From an uncultured Bacteroidales bacterium (lineage in GTDB: Bacteria; Bacteroidota; Bacteroidia; Bacteroidales; Bacteroidaceae), in assembly GCA_902779845.1 (NCBI GenBank), contig CACZCZ010000017.1, forward strand, positions 1 to 50,244: a DNA stretch of 50,244 nt, read 5' to 3'. Made by a program: the position numbers and the translations under genes. Shown one piece after another: positions 8,001 to 15,241 of this stretch; the first letter of the stretch is position 1; the number at the start of each line of letters is the position of its first letter. The notes below the pieces were generated by a model. It searched no databases. It was given only the letters and a program-made list of their open reading frames with translations, and was not told where the DNA came from.

Positions 8001-8672
8001 GTCCCCCTGCTCCCAAGCCATCTCGCAGATGTCAGCCATCGCCTCCAAACCCAGCTGCGTATGCGCCTGATCGCGTCCTGTCTCTTGACACTGTCCCGTC
8101 TCGCTGATAAAGCGCGATAGAGAACCGTTGTCGTAGCCATGAAGATAATAATCAATCGCAGCCTGGTACATCGCAGAATCCCCAATGGCGAGCGCACACG
8201 CCATGCGGAAGCGGTTCACAATGGCTCCCCAGTTGCCGTTGGCATACGGGCTGTCCGCCTCGAACTTGTTCATCGTCGGCACCATCGCCCGACGAAGCAT
8301 TGCCTCCCATTCTCCCCTCTCTGAAGGAGATGCGCCGTGGGTGAGGCTCATCATCGCCCTGCATAGCCAGTACCCCTGAATCAGACACAGCGGCGCATCG
8401 TGTCCGTCTAAGCGCTGGAGTGTCTGGGCATACGCTTTAATAATCCGTCGTGCCTCATCGTGCTTTCCTTCCTTGGCAAAGTCCCATGCCGCTTTCATAT
8501 CGCGTTCGCTTCCGCCTTTTGAAGAACGAAACTCACCGTCGCGCGCCACAACCTCGTATGGTCCCGCCATCTTATACTCCTGCGCGAGCGCTGAGGTCAA
8601 TGAAAAATGAAAAGTTAAAAATGAAAAATGACTTGCGCTAAGGAGCGCGAGGGTAAAGACGAAACGTTTCAT
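5094..8672 (-). CDS. Three-module secreted enzyme: alginate-lyase-like + GH28 + GH88
   Basis: 1192 residues with an N-terminal signal peptide (MKRFVFTLALL...SALAQ). Module 1 (~60-300) is an alpha/alpha-toroid of the alginate-lyase type: 'GQCQETGRDQAHTQLGLEAM' and 'WEQGDDLWGALDNRL' also match the lead gene of this operon (15242-18070). Module 2 (~440-790) is a GH28 right-handed beta-helix with GWGDG, NSDDC and GIHG at the polygalacturonase active-site positions. Module 3 (~815-1192) is a GH88/105-type unsaturated glucuronyl hydrolase with Asp in IIDNMMN and in YSDESMWSRGQ. The natural reading is cleavage of a polyuronide backbone and removal of the unsaturated end sugar by one polypeptide. Last gene of the operon. 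Phrase-type DNA repeats form the signal peptide (8600-8631) and several linkers (KGDRMKSE; VKSEGVNSEK), and SPSERGE near residue 115 resembles the palindrome-coded peptides. Confidence 0.87.
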   Translation of the reverse strand: MKRFVFTLALLSASHFSFLTFHFSLTSALAQEYKMAGPYEVVARDGEFRSSKGGSERDMKAAWDFAKEGKHDEARRIIKAYAQTLQRLDGHDAPLCLIQGYWLCRAMMSLTHGASPSERGEWEAMLRRAMVPTMNKFEADSPYANGNWGAIVNRFRMACALAIGDSAMYQAAIDYYLHGYDNGSLSRFISETGQCQETGRDQAHTQLGLEAMADICEMAWEQGDDLWGALDNRLMKGFEYTAKYNLGYDVPFETWTDLTGLYCEWTEPGAMGRGKLWDIYQKPYNHYVKRKRLKMPYTKQVLTVREKAIRRGEISGNVESHTFLAPGVTEGEKLHQVFTYSAPEGAPLKHDYDVYVCPRGSKEWTKIDTYMAKVNSFTPMRSHRVSEISYCIFDFKGDVSVRVVSKKKKFRTARIRPDYRGVIANVQNDSTVQFLLFQPENVSVELDGDITNNLLVFTSKPPVSKEEAAREAKAQGREFKYYAPGFYNQQDTIYVPSNTTVYLAGGSYFTGTFAINDAENVRILGRGVARPPRGYEGAHVYRSKNVLIDGLIVNTCPTGGSDGVTLHDVRSISHPGWGDGLNVFASQNVLLDRVFCRNSDDCTTAYATRKGFSGNCRNVHMRNATLWADVAHPIFIGIHGNPEVGDTIEHLVYENIDILGQAEPQVDYQGCLAINCGDGNLVRDVTFDNIRIEHIEDGCIAQVKVSYNQKWCTAPGRGVEDVTFRNVRYNGLSPNRSLSIINGYDANHRVQNVTFEGLKINGRTIYDDMPGKPRWYATADYVPMYVGNHVSGVVFTKEIGQFHANQQLSYCSSQVDRALEALRPYDFAMMPRNIEPRTGLWNLRPACPQEWCSGFWPGILWMAYDYNRSEAVQKAAAGYTEAIAPIIRQPAFDHDLGFITINSMLKGYGATKDERYRQLALRAADSLTTLFNDKVGTLLSWPRHVQDYGGHNTIIDNMMNLELLLWASKELKGDRMKSERWREIAVRHAETTMKNQFRKDGSCYHVAVYDTLTGRFLRGVTHQGYSDESMWSRGQSWAIYGYTMVYRFTKEKRFLDHARKVADIYLKRLRETSDDWVPLWDMDIPEVKSEGVNSEKLKDASAACVVASALLELCQYDVSGDRETVNGKSVNREYYEAAVNMLRDLSTERYQSRGRNVAFLMHSTGHHPAGSEIDASIVYADYYYLEALLRLK
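8600..8631 (-). repeat. AT-rich phrase repeat forming a signal peptide
   Basis: On the plus strand the words TGAAAAATG, AAAAGTTAAAA and ATGAAAAATG follow one another. Read on the minus strand they encode HFSFLTFHFSL, the hydrophobic core of the signal peptide of the 5094-8672 enzyme. Confidence 0.7.
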
Positions 8673-8717
8673 ACAGCTATATTGCGTGTTTATCTATTAA
8701 TCATTAAAAAGCGATGC

Positions 8718-10250
8718 TCAAAGCCTGAGCTCAGCCCATCCTTTGGACTTGGCGTCATGAGTGATGCTGAAAACGCCATATTTCGAACCGATCCACTTAC
8801 CCCCGCGGGCCTGGAAGGGGTTTGTGACAGGTACGAACCAGTGGCCGTCTGTGCTGTAGGAGAAGTAGCAGAGAGCACCTTTTTCGCACTGTATGCGAAC
8901 GCTGAGATGACACTCATAATTGTTTTTTGCGCCAGCATTGTAGGAACGCGCCTTGATACGCCCTATGATGGCGGACTCTTCAGTCCCATGCTGGTCAGCT
9001 TCCCTGCAAATGATACGTTTCAGCACAAAGGCTTCCCCCTGCAGCTCAACGGACAGGCGGCAATAGTCGCGCCCCATCACCACGAAGCCCGACTGCTGAC
9101 CTTCGTCTGTTGCTGTGATGGTCATGTGAAGGGTGTCAGTGAATATTTCCCCCTCGAATTTCTTCAGATACAGGTTTGGCACTTCCCATAAGTTTTTGAA
9201 GTTGGACGACACCGGATGGCCATAGACGCGCACGCCGCTATTCGTTGCAAAACCTGAGCAGTCCTGGTAATTGGCGTGCCACTGGTATTGGAGACTAATA
9301 GGGGATTTATAATTTTCACCTTTCATTCTATCGCCCTTGACTTCCTTCATCATCGGCCATCCGTTCTTCCAATCCACTTCAAGCAGGTGAAGGATGCGAC
9401 CGTATGGGCCTTTATCCTGAAAAGCGATGAATCTATCTGCCACCCAACCGCCTTGGTGGATGCCATGCTTATTGAACACAATCCTGCTCTCATACGGGCC
9501 ATACACAGACCTGCTTCTGAGTGCTACCTGCCAACCTTTTTCCACACCGCCCGCAGGGGCAAGGATGTAATAATAGCCATCACGTTTGTAAAACTTAGGC
9601 CCTTCGATGGTGTGGTTACCTTCCACCTGACCGTCATAGACAAGAACAGGCTTGCCGATGACCTGAGTACCGTCGGCAGACAGTTCGCGCACCGTCAGCA
9701 CACTGTTGAAGCCACAACGGCTGGCAGCCCATCCATTCACGAGATAGCATCGCCCGTCCTCGTCCCACAGCGGGCAAGGATCTATCACACCCTTGCCCTC
9801 CACCACCAACACCGGATCACTCCATTGCCCGAGCGGATCATCGCTCTTCACCATGAACACGCCAAAATCAGGGTCGCCCCAATAGATGTAATAGGTACGG
9901 TTATGACAACGGATGCTGGGTGCCCATACGCCGCAGCCATGATGGACGGTATTGTAATGCTCTATGGGCAGCAAGCGTTCCACTGCATAGTTCACCAAAT
10001 CCCAATGCTCCAAATCTGTACTGTGCAGTATCGGCAGTCCCGGCGTACACTGGAAACTGCTGGCTGTCATCCAATAGCCTCCATCAGCGCCCTCGCAAAC
10101 ATCGGGATCACTATAATCCGCATACAGCATAGGGTTGTCATAGGTTTCGTCCCAATTATCCGGTGACAACACTTGCGAGCGATACGGCGCCTGTGCATTG
10201 ACAATCACTGCCAAAAGACACAGGAGTTTAAAGAGAAAGAGCCTATTCAT
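8718..10250 (-). CDS. GH43 family glycosidase (beta-xylosidase/arabinofuranosidase type), secreted
   Basis: 510 residues from ATG at 10250, which opens a clear signal peptide (MNRLFLFKLLCLLAVIVNAQ). A five-bladed propeller follows with the three GH43 catalytic carboxylates: base Asp in ADYSDPDVC, pKa-tuning Asp in VIDPCPLWDEDGR and acid Glu in HTIEGPKFYKRDGYYY. The last ~190 residues form the beta-sandwich usual for large GH43 xylosidases/arabinosidases. In the cell it should remove arabinose- or xylose-type side chains so that the GH28 and lyase-like partners can reach the backbone. Fourth gene of the operon, 45 bp ahead of the three-module enzyme. A linker 'KGDRMKGENYK' is encoded by nearly the same DNA as a linker in the next gene. 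Confidence 0.88.
   Translation of the reverse strand: MNRLFLFKLLCLLAVIVNAQAPYRSQVLSPDNWDETYDNPMLYADYSDPDVCEGADGGYWMTASSFQCTPGLPILHSTDLEHWDLVNYAVERLLPIEHYNTVHHGCGVWAPSIRCHNRTYYIYWGDPDFGVFMVKSDDPLGQWSDPVLVVEGKGVIDPCPLWDEDGRCYLVNGWAASRCGFNSVLTVRELSADGTQVIGKPVLVYDGQVEGNHTIEGPKFYKRDGYYYILAPAGGVEKGWQVALRSRSVYGPYESRIVFNKHGIHQGGWVADRFIAFQDKGPYGRILHLLEVDWKNGWPMMKEVKGDRMKGENYKSPISLQYQWHANYQDCSGFATNSGVRVYGHPVSSNFKNLWEVPNLYLKKFEGEIFTDTLHMTITATDEGQQSGFVVMGRDYCRLSVELQGEAFVLKRIICREADQHGTEESAIIGRIKARSYNAGAKNNYECHLSVRIQCEKGALCYFSYSTDGHWFVPVTNPFQARGGKWIGSKYGVFSITHDAKSKGWAELRL
9321..9346 (-). repeat. Dispersed phrase coding KGDRMK, copy in GH43
   Basis: TCACCTTTCATTCTATCGCC and the next six bases differ at only a few positions from 5739-5764 in the GH88 module. 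Both code KGDRMK(G/S)E in unrelated folds, so the DNA rather than the protein is shared. Confidence 0.6.
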
Positions 10251-10351
10251 ATTCTGCGGAACCAACCGCTCGTAGGAATCAGCGAGCAAACGGCGACCAG
10301 GAAAGAAAAAAAGATGTTTCGATTCATAATTTTCATTGTTTATTAGATTAT

Positions 10352-13300
10352 TTATTTGATTGCGATTTTTTTGCCATTCACAACATATAGTCCCTTTGTA
10401 GGTTTCTGTACGCGACGGCCGCTGAGGTCATAGATGAGTCGATCATTTGCTTTGATCTCCATGTCCTGTACGCCCGTGACCGTAGCACTACTCAGCGTCC
10501 ATATATAGAGCGGAGTGGAGCTAGTGTCAATACAGTCATAGGGAGACTTCCATGTCATGGTAGCAGCCCAGAAGCGGCCATCGCTGATGCGACGAATGGC
10601 AAAAGCGGTATCATCTGCATTTTCTTTCACAAAAGAGAACTCGGGCAGTATGACAGTGCTTATCCCTTCTTCCTGGAGAAGCTGGATGTAACCATCGGGG
10701 GTCATGTATCCATCCTTATGAGTTATGGTGATGTTACTGCTACCTTCTACAGGAGTTATCGTGAAAGTCCAGCTATAATCATCGATGGTCGTGGAGCTCT
10801 TTTGTATGTCTGACAAGATAGCCGCATAGTTATTAACCGCAGCGTAGCAATAGTTGTCGCCAGCCTGATTCTTTTTAGTCAGGAACTTATCCGTTCCATT
10901 AAGTTGGATAGCAAAATCACCTTCTGGCTGCAAGGTATAGAAAATACGAGCCTGTTTGTAGGTCTCGATCCCCTCTTTCACGATTTTCACGAACTCGTCA
11001 ATGATTTTTTGCGTCAAACTGGGATCACCTTCGTCTTTGAGGATGTCGCGAGCTTCGGAAACAAGCAAGGCAAATGTGCTACGAGCCTCCTCGGGATACT
11101 GTCCCGGTTCGTCACCGGCTTCTGTGGTATCCAGCAGTACCTCCGCCTCGGCGACAGCCGCCTTCAACGCATCCATCGTCGGTTCTACGGGGTCTATAGA
11201 CGGAATGGTATCGTTGCTGAGTGTCCAGATGTAGCGTGGTGTAGAGCTCGTTTCTATTCGGTTGTAGGAAGACTTCCATACCATCGTTGCGGTCCAATAG
11301 CGGCCGTCACTATTGCGGCGGATGGCGAAGACGGAGGCTTCTGGTGTTTCTCTCACAAGGGTGAATTGGGGAAGCTCTATGGTTTCTCGCTCCTCTTCAC
11401 TGAGAATCTGGATGTAGCCGTCGGCCGTCATATAGCCATCTTCGGTAGTAATGGTCACACTGGTGGAGCCCTCAACAGGGGTTATTTTAAAGGTCCAGCT
11501 ATACGCCTCAATACCGGTGTTGTTCTTCTGCATGTCGGCCAGGATGGCATCGAAATTGTCCACCGCAGCGTAGTAATAATTGCCACTGGCTTGGTTCTTT
11601 TTTGTCACATATTTATCTGTTCCTGCCAACTGAATGGCGAAGTCGCCCTGCGGCTGCATACTATAGGGCACACATGTCTCTTTGTAGGCATCAATGGCCT
11701 TTTGAAGAGTCTTCGTCATTTCATCGACATCATTTTGTGTCAGCGTTGGGTCACCCTCGTCCTTAATCATATCACGAGCGTCTGCTAACACAAGGCCTAA
11801 TTCATTGCGTGCCTCCTCGGAATACTGGCCAGGTGCATCGCCGGGCTCGGTGGTATCCAGCAGTTCTTCAGCCTCGGCCACGATTTCCTTCAATGTAGTG
11901 CAGTCACCTGACCCATAGGGGTTGATGAAGAGCTGACCCGAATTCTGTGCCATTTCGAGGCTGACATATTCCTCTTCGCTGACACGGCTGCAAGCTGAAA
12001 GGCTGAGAATCTGCGTACCAGCGCTGGAGTTACGACCAGAGGTATATGAGTCAATCTCGAAGAAGACACGATCACCCTTTTGCATATTGACGTAGAAAGC
12101 TGTACTGACTGGCTTCTTACCTCCCTCGCCATCGTTTGCCACACTGCCATACTGGACGGAGAGCATGGCATCGCTGGTGGCAGCCGTCTCTTCCCCACTG
12201 AGCATGTGATACCAATGCACATAGAGCGGATTCTCTACACCCGGATTCGGGTTGGGGCGATAGAGTGTAAGGTCGAGGTGGTAGATGCCATCATTCAGCG
12301 CTGTAAACATAATGCCAGGAGCACGGTCATTAAGCGGGTGCATCATACCTGAATCTGTGATATAGTACCATTGGTTACTGCCGCGATACCAAGCCGTTTT
12401 ATTTGACAAGTTATTGGAATCATGGTTGCCCAGACGCTCAAAGGCGCCGGAAGATACAACATGACCATAGAAGCCCCAGGGCTGGTCTGCATTCTCTGCC
12501 ATCATCTCTTCGTTGCCCTTCACTTCCAGTGTCTCATCCTTGGTGCTGCCAGTATAGGAAAAGAGCCCATAGTTGCCCTCAAGATCTAAATCGAAGGTCT
12601 TCATACTGGCCATCAGTTCCTTCCAGGCACTCTCCAGACGCTCGAGATACGTTCGAGCATTCAGCGCATTAATGACACCATTCTCAAGCATCTCAACATA
12701 TCCAAAGAGTAATTCGTCGAAGTCTTCCCATTTATCAAAGGGGACAGTTCCCGACGTGGTTCCATAGGGGAGGTCTGAAAGGGCCTCGCTGTAAGCGTCA
12801 ACGAGCTCGAATACCGTGTTGAGGATTGTGTCATCGTAGGGGTCTATATAGTTTTCCACGGCACAGGCAGCCGATTCGCTCACCTGTTCGATATTCAGTT
12901 CGCGATAGAAAGCACGTGGATAATATTCGCGGGGCCATGTAGATGTGGCCAGATTTTGGTAGCTCACCTCGAAAGAAACCACATCACCTTTCTTAGCTTT
13001 GAAGGCAAAGGTGAAAGCACTAGCCTCCTGAGCACTGTAACGCTGTTCTGCGCCATCGGCCAGGCTCGTATTCTTAGCATCTGGAAGTTGGGTGCCCCCC
13101 TCGCCAAAAGCAAAAGCCCACCCCATCGTAACATCGGGATCTATGGTCTCCTCTCCCTGATAGCGGAAGCGTGGAACCACATGGATAGCCTTCAGGTTTG
13201 CACCATCCTGTCGGATAATACTACCTTCCACCTTATAGAAACCATCGGCAGGTACCCAGAAAGAGATGGAGGGAGTGTACTGCTTGTTACCACACACCTC

Positions 13301-13708
13301 AAAAGCGTTGTCTAGCTCGGCAAGACGGCTGACATAGACAAATTTCTCGTTGGCATGGGTGCGTGTGGGCTCCTCATCATTCCACTCTGTATCATACCAC
13401 GCCTGACGGGTGTTGTTGGCCCAGGTATATTCGCCATTGGGCACCACACCGCTAATATCTTGAACGCGGATGCCCCCCACGCGCTCGGGCTGGTAAATAT
13501 CAACATAGTTTACAGTACTATGTCCACCAAACATGGTAAAACTGGTGTAGCTTCCCGTTTGATAGGTAAACTTTTCGAACGACCACTGTTCATCGCCACC
13601 TTGGGCAAAGGCGCCATCGCTCAGTTCTGTGAGTTTCCAGGTTTGTGCATTGGCTGTCAGCGATGCCGACAAACATGCAATGATTGCTAAGATAGTCCTC
13701 ATGTTCAT
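10352..13708 (-). CDS. Large secreted repeat protein with FIVAR-like helical modules, function unknown
   Basis: 1118 residues with a signal peptide (MNMRTILAIIACLSASLTANA). No catalytic motif recognised. Residues ~20-560 look like beta-rich binding domains. After that a unit of about 200 residues occurs twice: a helical stretch (LLDTTE.GD.PGQY.EEAR......ARD..KDEGDP.LTQ), resembling FIVAR domains, followed by a beta domain (GDFAIQL.GTDK..TKKNQA ... YSWTF.ITPVEGS ... W.ATM.WKS.Y..I.TSSTP.YIWTLS) that resembles a lectin-type fold. It ends with YDLSGRRV...KGLYVVNGKKIAIK, the tail seen on other secreted proteins here. Third gene of the operon between GH28 and GH43, so probably a surface or periplasmic glycan-binding protein (inference). 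Confidence 0.75.
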   Translation of the reverse strand: MNMRTILAIIACLSASLTANAQTWKLTELSDGAFAQGGDEQWSFEKFTYQTGSYTSFTMFGGHSTVNYVDIYQPERVGGIRVQDISGVVPNGEYTWANNTRQAWYDTEWNDEEPTRTHANEKFVYVSRLAELDNAFEVCGNKQYTPSISFWVPADGFYKVEGSIIRQDGANLKAIHVVPRFRYQGEETIDPDVTMGWAFAFGEGGTQLPDAKNTSLADGAEQRYSAQEASAFTFAFKAKKGDVVSFEVSYQNLATSTWPREYYPRAFYRELNIEQVSESAACAVENYIDPYDDTILNTVFELVDAYSEALSDLPYGTTSGTVPFDKWEDFDELLFGYVEMLENGVINALNARTYLERLESAWKELMASMKTFDLDLEGNYGLFSYTGSTKDETLEVKGNEEMMAENADQPWGFYGHVVSSGAFERLGNHDSNNLSNKTAWYRGSNQWYYITDSGMMHPLNDRAPGIMFTALNDGIYHLDLTLYRPNPNPGVENPLYVHWYHMLSGEETAATSDAMLSVQYGSVANDGEGGKKPVSTAFYVNMQKGDRVFFEIDSYTSGRNSSAGTQILSLSACSRVSEEEYVSLEMAQNSGQLFINPYGSGDCTTLKEIVAEAEELLDTTEPGDAPGQYSEEARNELGLVLADARDMIKDEGDPTLTQNDVDEMTKTLQKAIDAYKETCVPYSMQPQGDFAIQLAGTDKYVTKKNQASGNYYYAAVDNFDAILADMQKNNTGIEAYSWTFKITPVEGSTSVTITTEDGYMTADGYIQILSEEERETIELPQFTLVRETPEASVFAIRRNSDGRYWTATMVWKSSYNRIETSSTPRYIWTLSNDTIPSIDPVEPTMDALKAAVAEAEVLLDTTEAGDEPGQYPEEARSTFALLVSEARDILKDEGDPSLTQKIIDEFVKIVKEGIETYKQARIFYTLQPEGDFAIQLNGTDKFLTKKNQAGDNYCYAAVNNYAAILSDIQKSSTTIDDYSWTFTITPVEGSSNITITHKDGYMTPDGYIQLLQEEGISTVILPEFSFVKENADDTAFAIRRISDGRFWAATMTWKSPYDCIDTSSTPLYIWTLSSATVTGVQDMEIKANDRLIYDLSGRRVQKPTKGLYVVNGKKIAIK

Positions 13709-13730
13709 TCGCTTTAAAATGATTATTATA

Positions 13731-15224
13731 TTAATGTTTTTTGTTATCTAAAAGCAGTTCCCGCTGGACAGGTAATGCCACCCCATTGACTGTGATATTG
13801 TTGAAGCGAATATTCTTTCCCACAGCGTGGCTGGCATCATGGTCACGGATGAAACTGGCCGCTAGTTGCGTGGTATCGCCAGAGAAATGGATATTAGAGA
13901 ACTCCACATCATCGATGCCGTTTCCAGGTGCCCGGTTGTATTTCTCGCCAAAGACCACGGCTATTCCGAAAAGGGCCGTCTGTTCCAGCCCTTCCATTCT
14001 TATGTCGTGGAAACGAACATCGCGAACCCAGTTCTTGTCACCACAGGAGAAGTAAAGGGCGGCATTGGTGCGGGCATAGAGGATGTCGCAGTCATGGATG
14101 CGCACACCAAGAAGCGTCTCGCCTGTCTCGGAACGGTCATCGCCGTGAGAGCCGATGTTAACGGGGTGAGCCACATCTGGCCAGAACGTGCAACGGGTAA
14201 CTTCGATGTCCTCACTTCCACCCCAGTACCACCAGCGATGGTTGTAAAGAGCGATGCAATCATCACCCGTGCGCAAGAAGCAGTCCTCGACCTTAACATG
14301 GCGGCAGCACATCAAATCAACGCCGTCGCTCCATGGGCGGGCTGAGAAGCTTTTGATATGGCGAATTCGGATATTCTCGCTTTGACCGCCATAAACAGTA
14401 TAGTGGGCAGGATTCAAGACCGTGATGCCATCTACAAGGACATTCTTCGAGTAGGTAATCTCGATGCCACGCAGGGGATGGTCAAGAATGCCACGCCCTA
14501 TGATGCTGACGTTCTCTGCGTGATCCACGATGAGGCGTGCCTTCACAACAGACCCTGGAGCCAGATAGACAATGCAGTTACTGGGAATCTTGATCTCCTC
14601 GCTCGGCAGGTCCTTCGGACGATGTATGCCAGGACCGAAATAGATGAAACGAGCATTGTTGACGAAAACATCGTGCGAATTCTCACCCTTCCATGTAATG
14701 AGTCGTTTCTCATTTTCATCCAAAGGTGTTAAGCCCCACTGCTCCAAACCCTTTCCGGTGGGGGAGATGGAGGGAGATATGGGATTGGCAAACAAATGCA
14801 GGTTGTGTGTGCGGTCACCCCCAAATTCCACACTGAGATATTCAGGCTTGGTGAGCCTCAGCTCTATGGTCGCATCGTCAATGCGGCTATATTTGATCTT
14901 GCGAGAAGACGGACGGATGACAACGTCGTCACCTGCCTCTTTTCTCTCTTTTTTCCTGTTCTCCTTAATTCTCACCACGACAGCGCCCTCCATGTCAAAC
15001 TCTGCGAATGCAGCTTGTTGGACCTTTTTCAGATCCACATCGCATCGCAGTACCTCTACTTGTTGCCAGTCGATTTTTCCCTCGGCACGCACACTCACCT
15101 CATAGGCTTCAGAGCGATAGGGAGCATCTTTCTCGGGCAGCTGCCACAGGCGCACTTGTGCCGAGGAGCCGGTTGAAGAGAGCAGCACAAGGATAAAGAG
15201 TCGAAGACATGCTTTTGGATTCAT
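13731..15224 (-). CDS. GH28 family polygalacturonase-like enzyme, secreted
   Basis: 497 residues with a signal peptide (MNPKACLRLFILVLLSSTGSSAQ). A beta-sandwich-like N-terminus leads into a right-handed beta-helix with the GH28 active-site set WSDGVDL, RTGDDCIAL and GSHGDD. The RIK motif of classical polygalacturonases is not evident, so the bond cut may be a rhamnogalacturonan or other uronide linkage. Residues ~150-190 (NPISPSISPTGKGLEQWG) look inserted, coded by a diverged CTCCC/GGG palindrome at 14741-14785. Second gene of the operon, 17 bp after the lyase-like gene and 22 bp before the repeat protein. Confidence 0.88.
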   Translation of the reverse strand: MNPKACLRLFILVLLSSTGSSAQVRLWQLPEKDAPYRSEAYEVSVRAEGKIDWQQVEVLRCDVDLKKVQQAAFAEFDMEGAVVVRIKENRKKERKEAGDDVVIRPSSRKIKYSRIDDATIELRLTKPEYLSVEFGGDRTHNLHLFANPISPSISPTGKGLEQWGLTPLDENEKRLITWKGENSHDVFVNNARFIYFGPGIHRPKDLPSEEIKIPSNCIVYLAPGSVVKARLIVDHAENVSIIGRGILDHPLRGIEITYSKNVLVDGITVLNPAHYTVYGGQSENIRIRHIKSFSARPWSDGVDLMCCRHVKVEDCFLRTGDDCIALYNHRWWYWGGSEDIEVTRCTFWPDVAHPVNIGSHGDDRSETGETLLGVRIHDCDILYARTNAALYFSCGDKNWVRDVRFHDIRMEGLEQTALFGIAVVFGEKYNRAPGNGIDDVEFSNIHFSGDTTQLAASFIRDHDASHAVGKNIRFNNITVNGVALPVQRELLLDNKKH

Positions 15225-15241
15225 CGTTTTTTGGGGAAATG

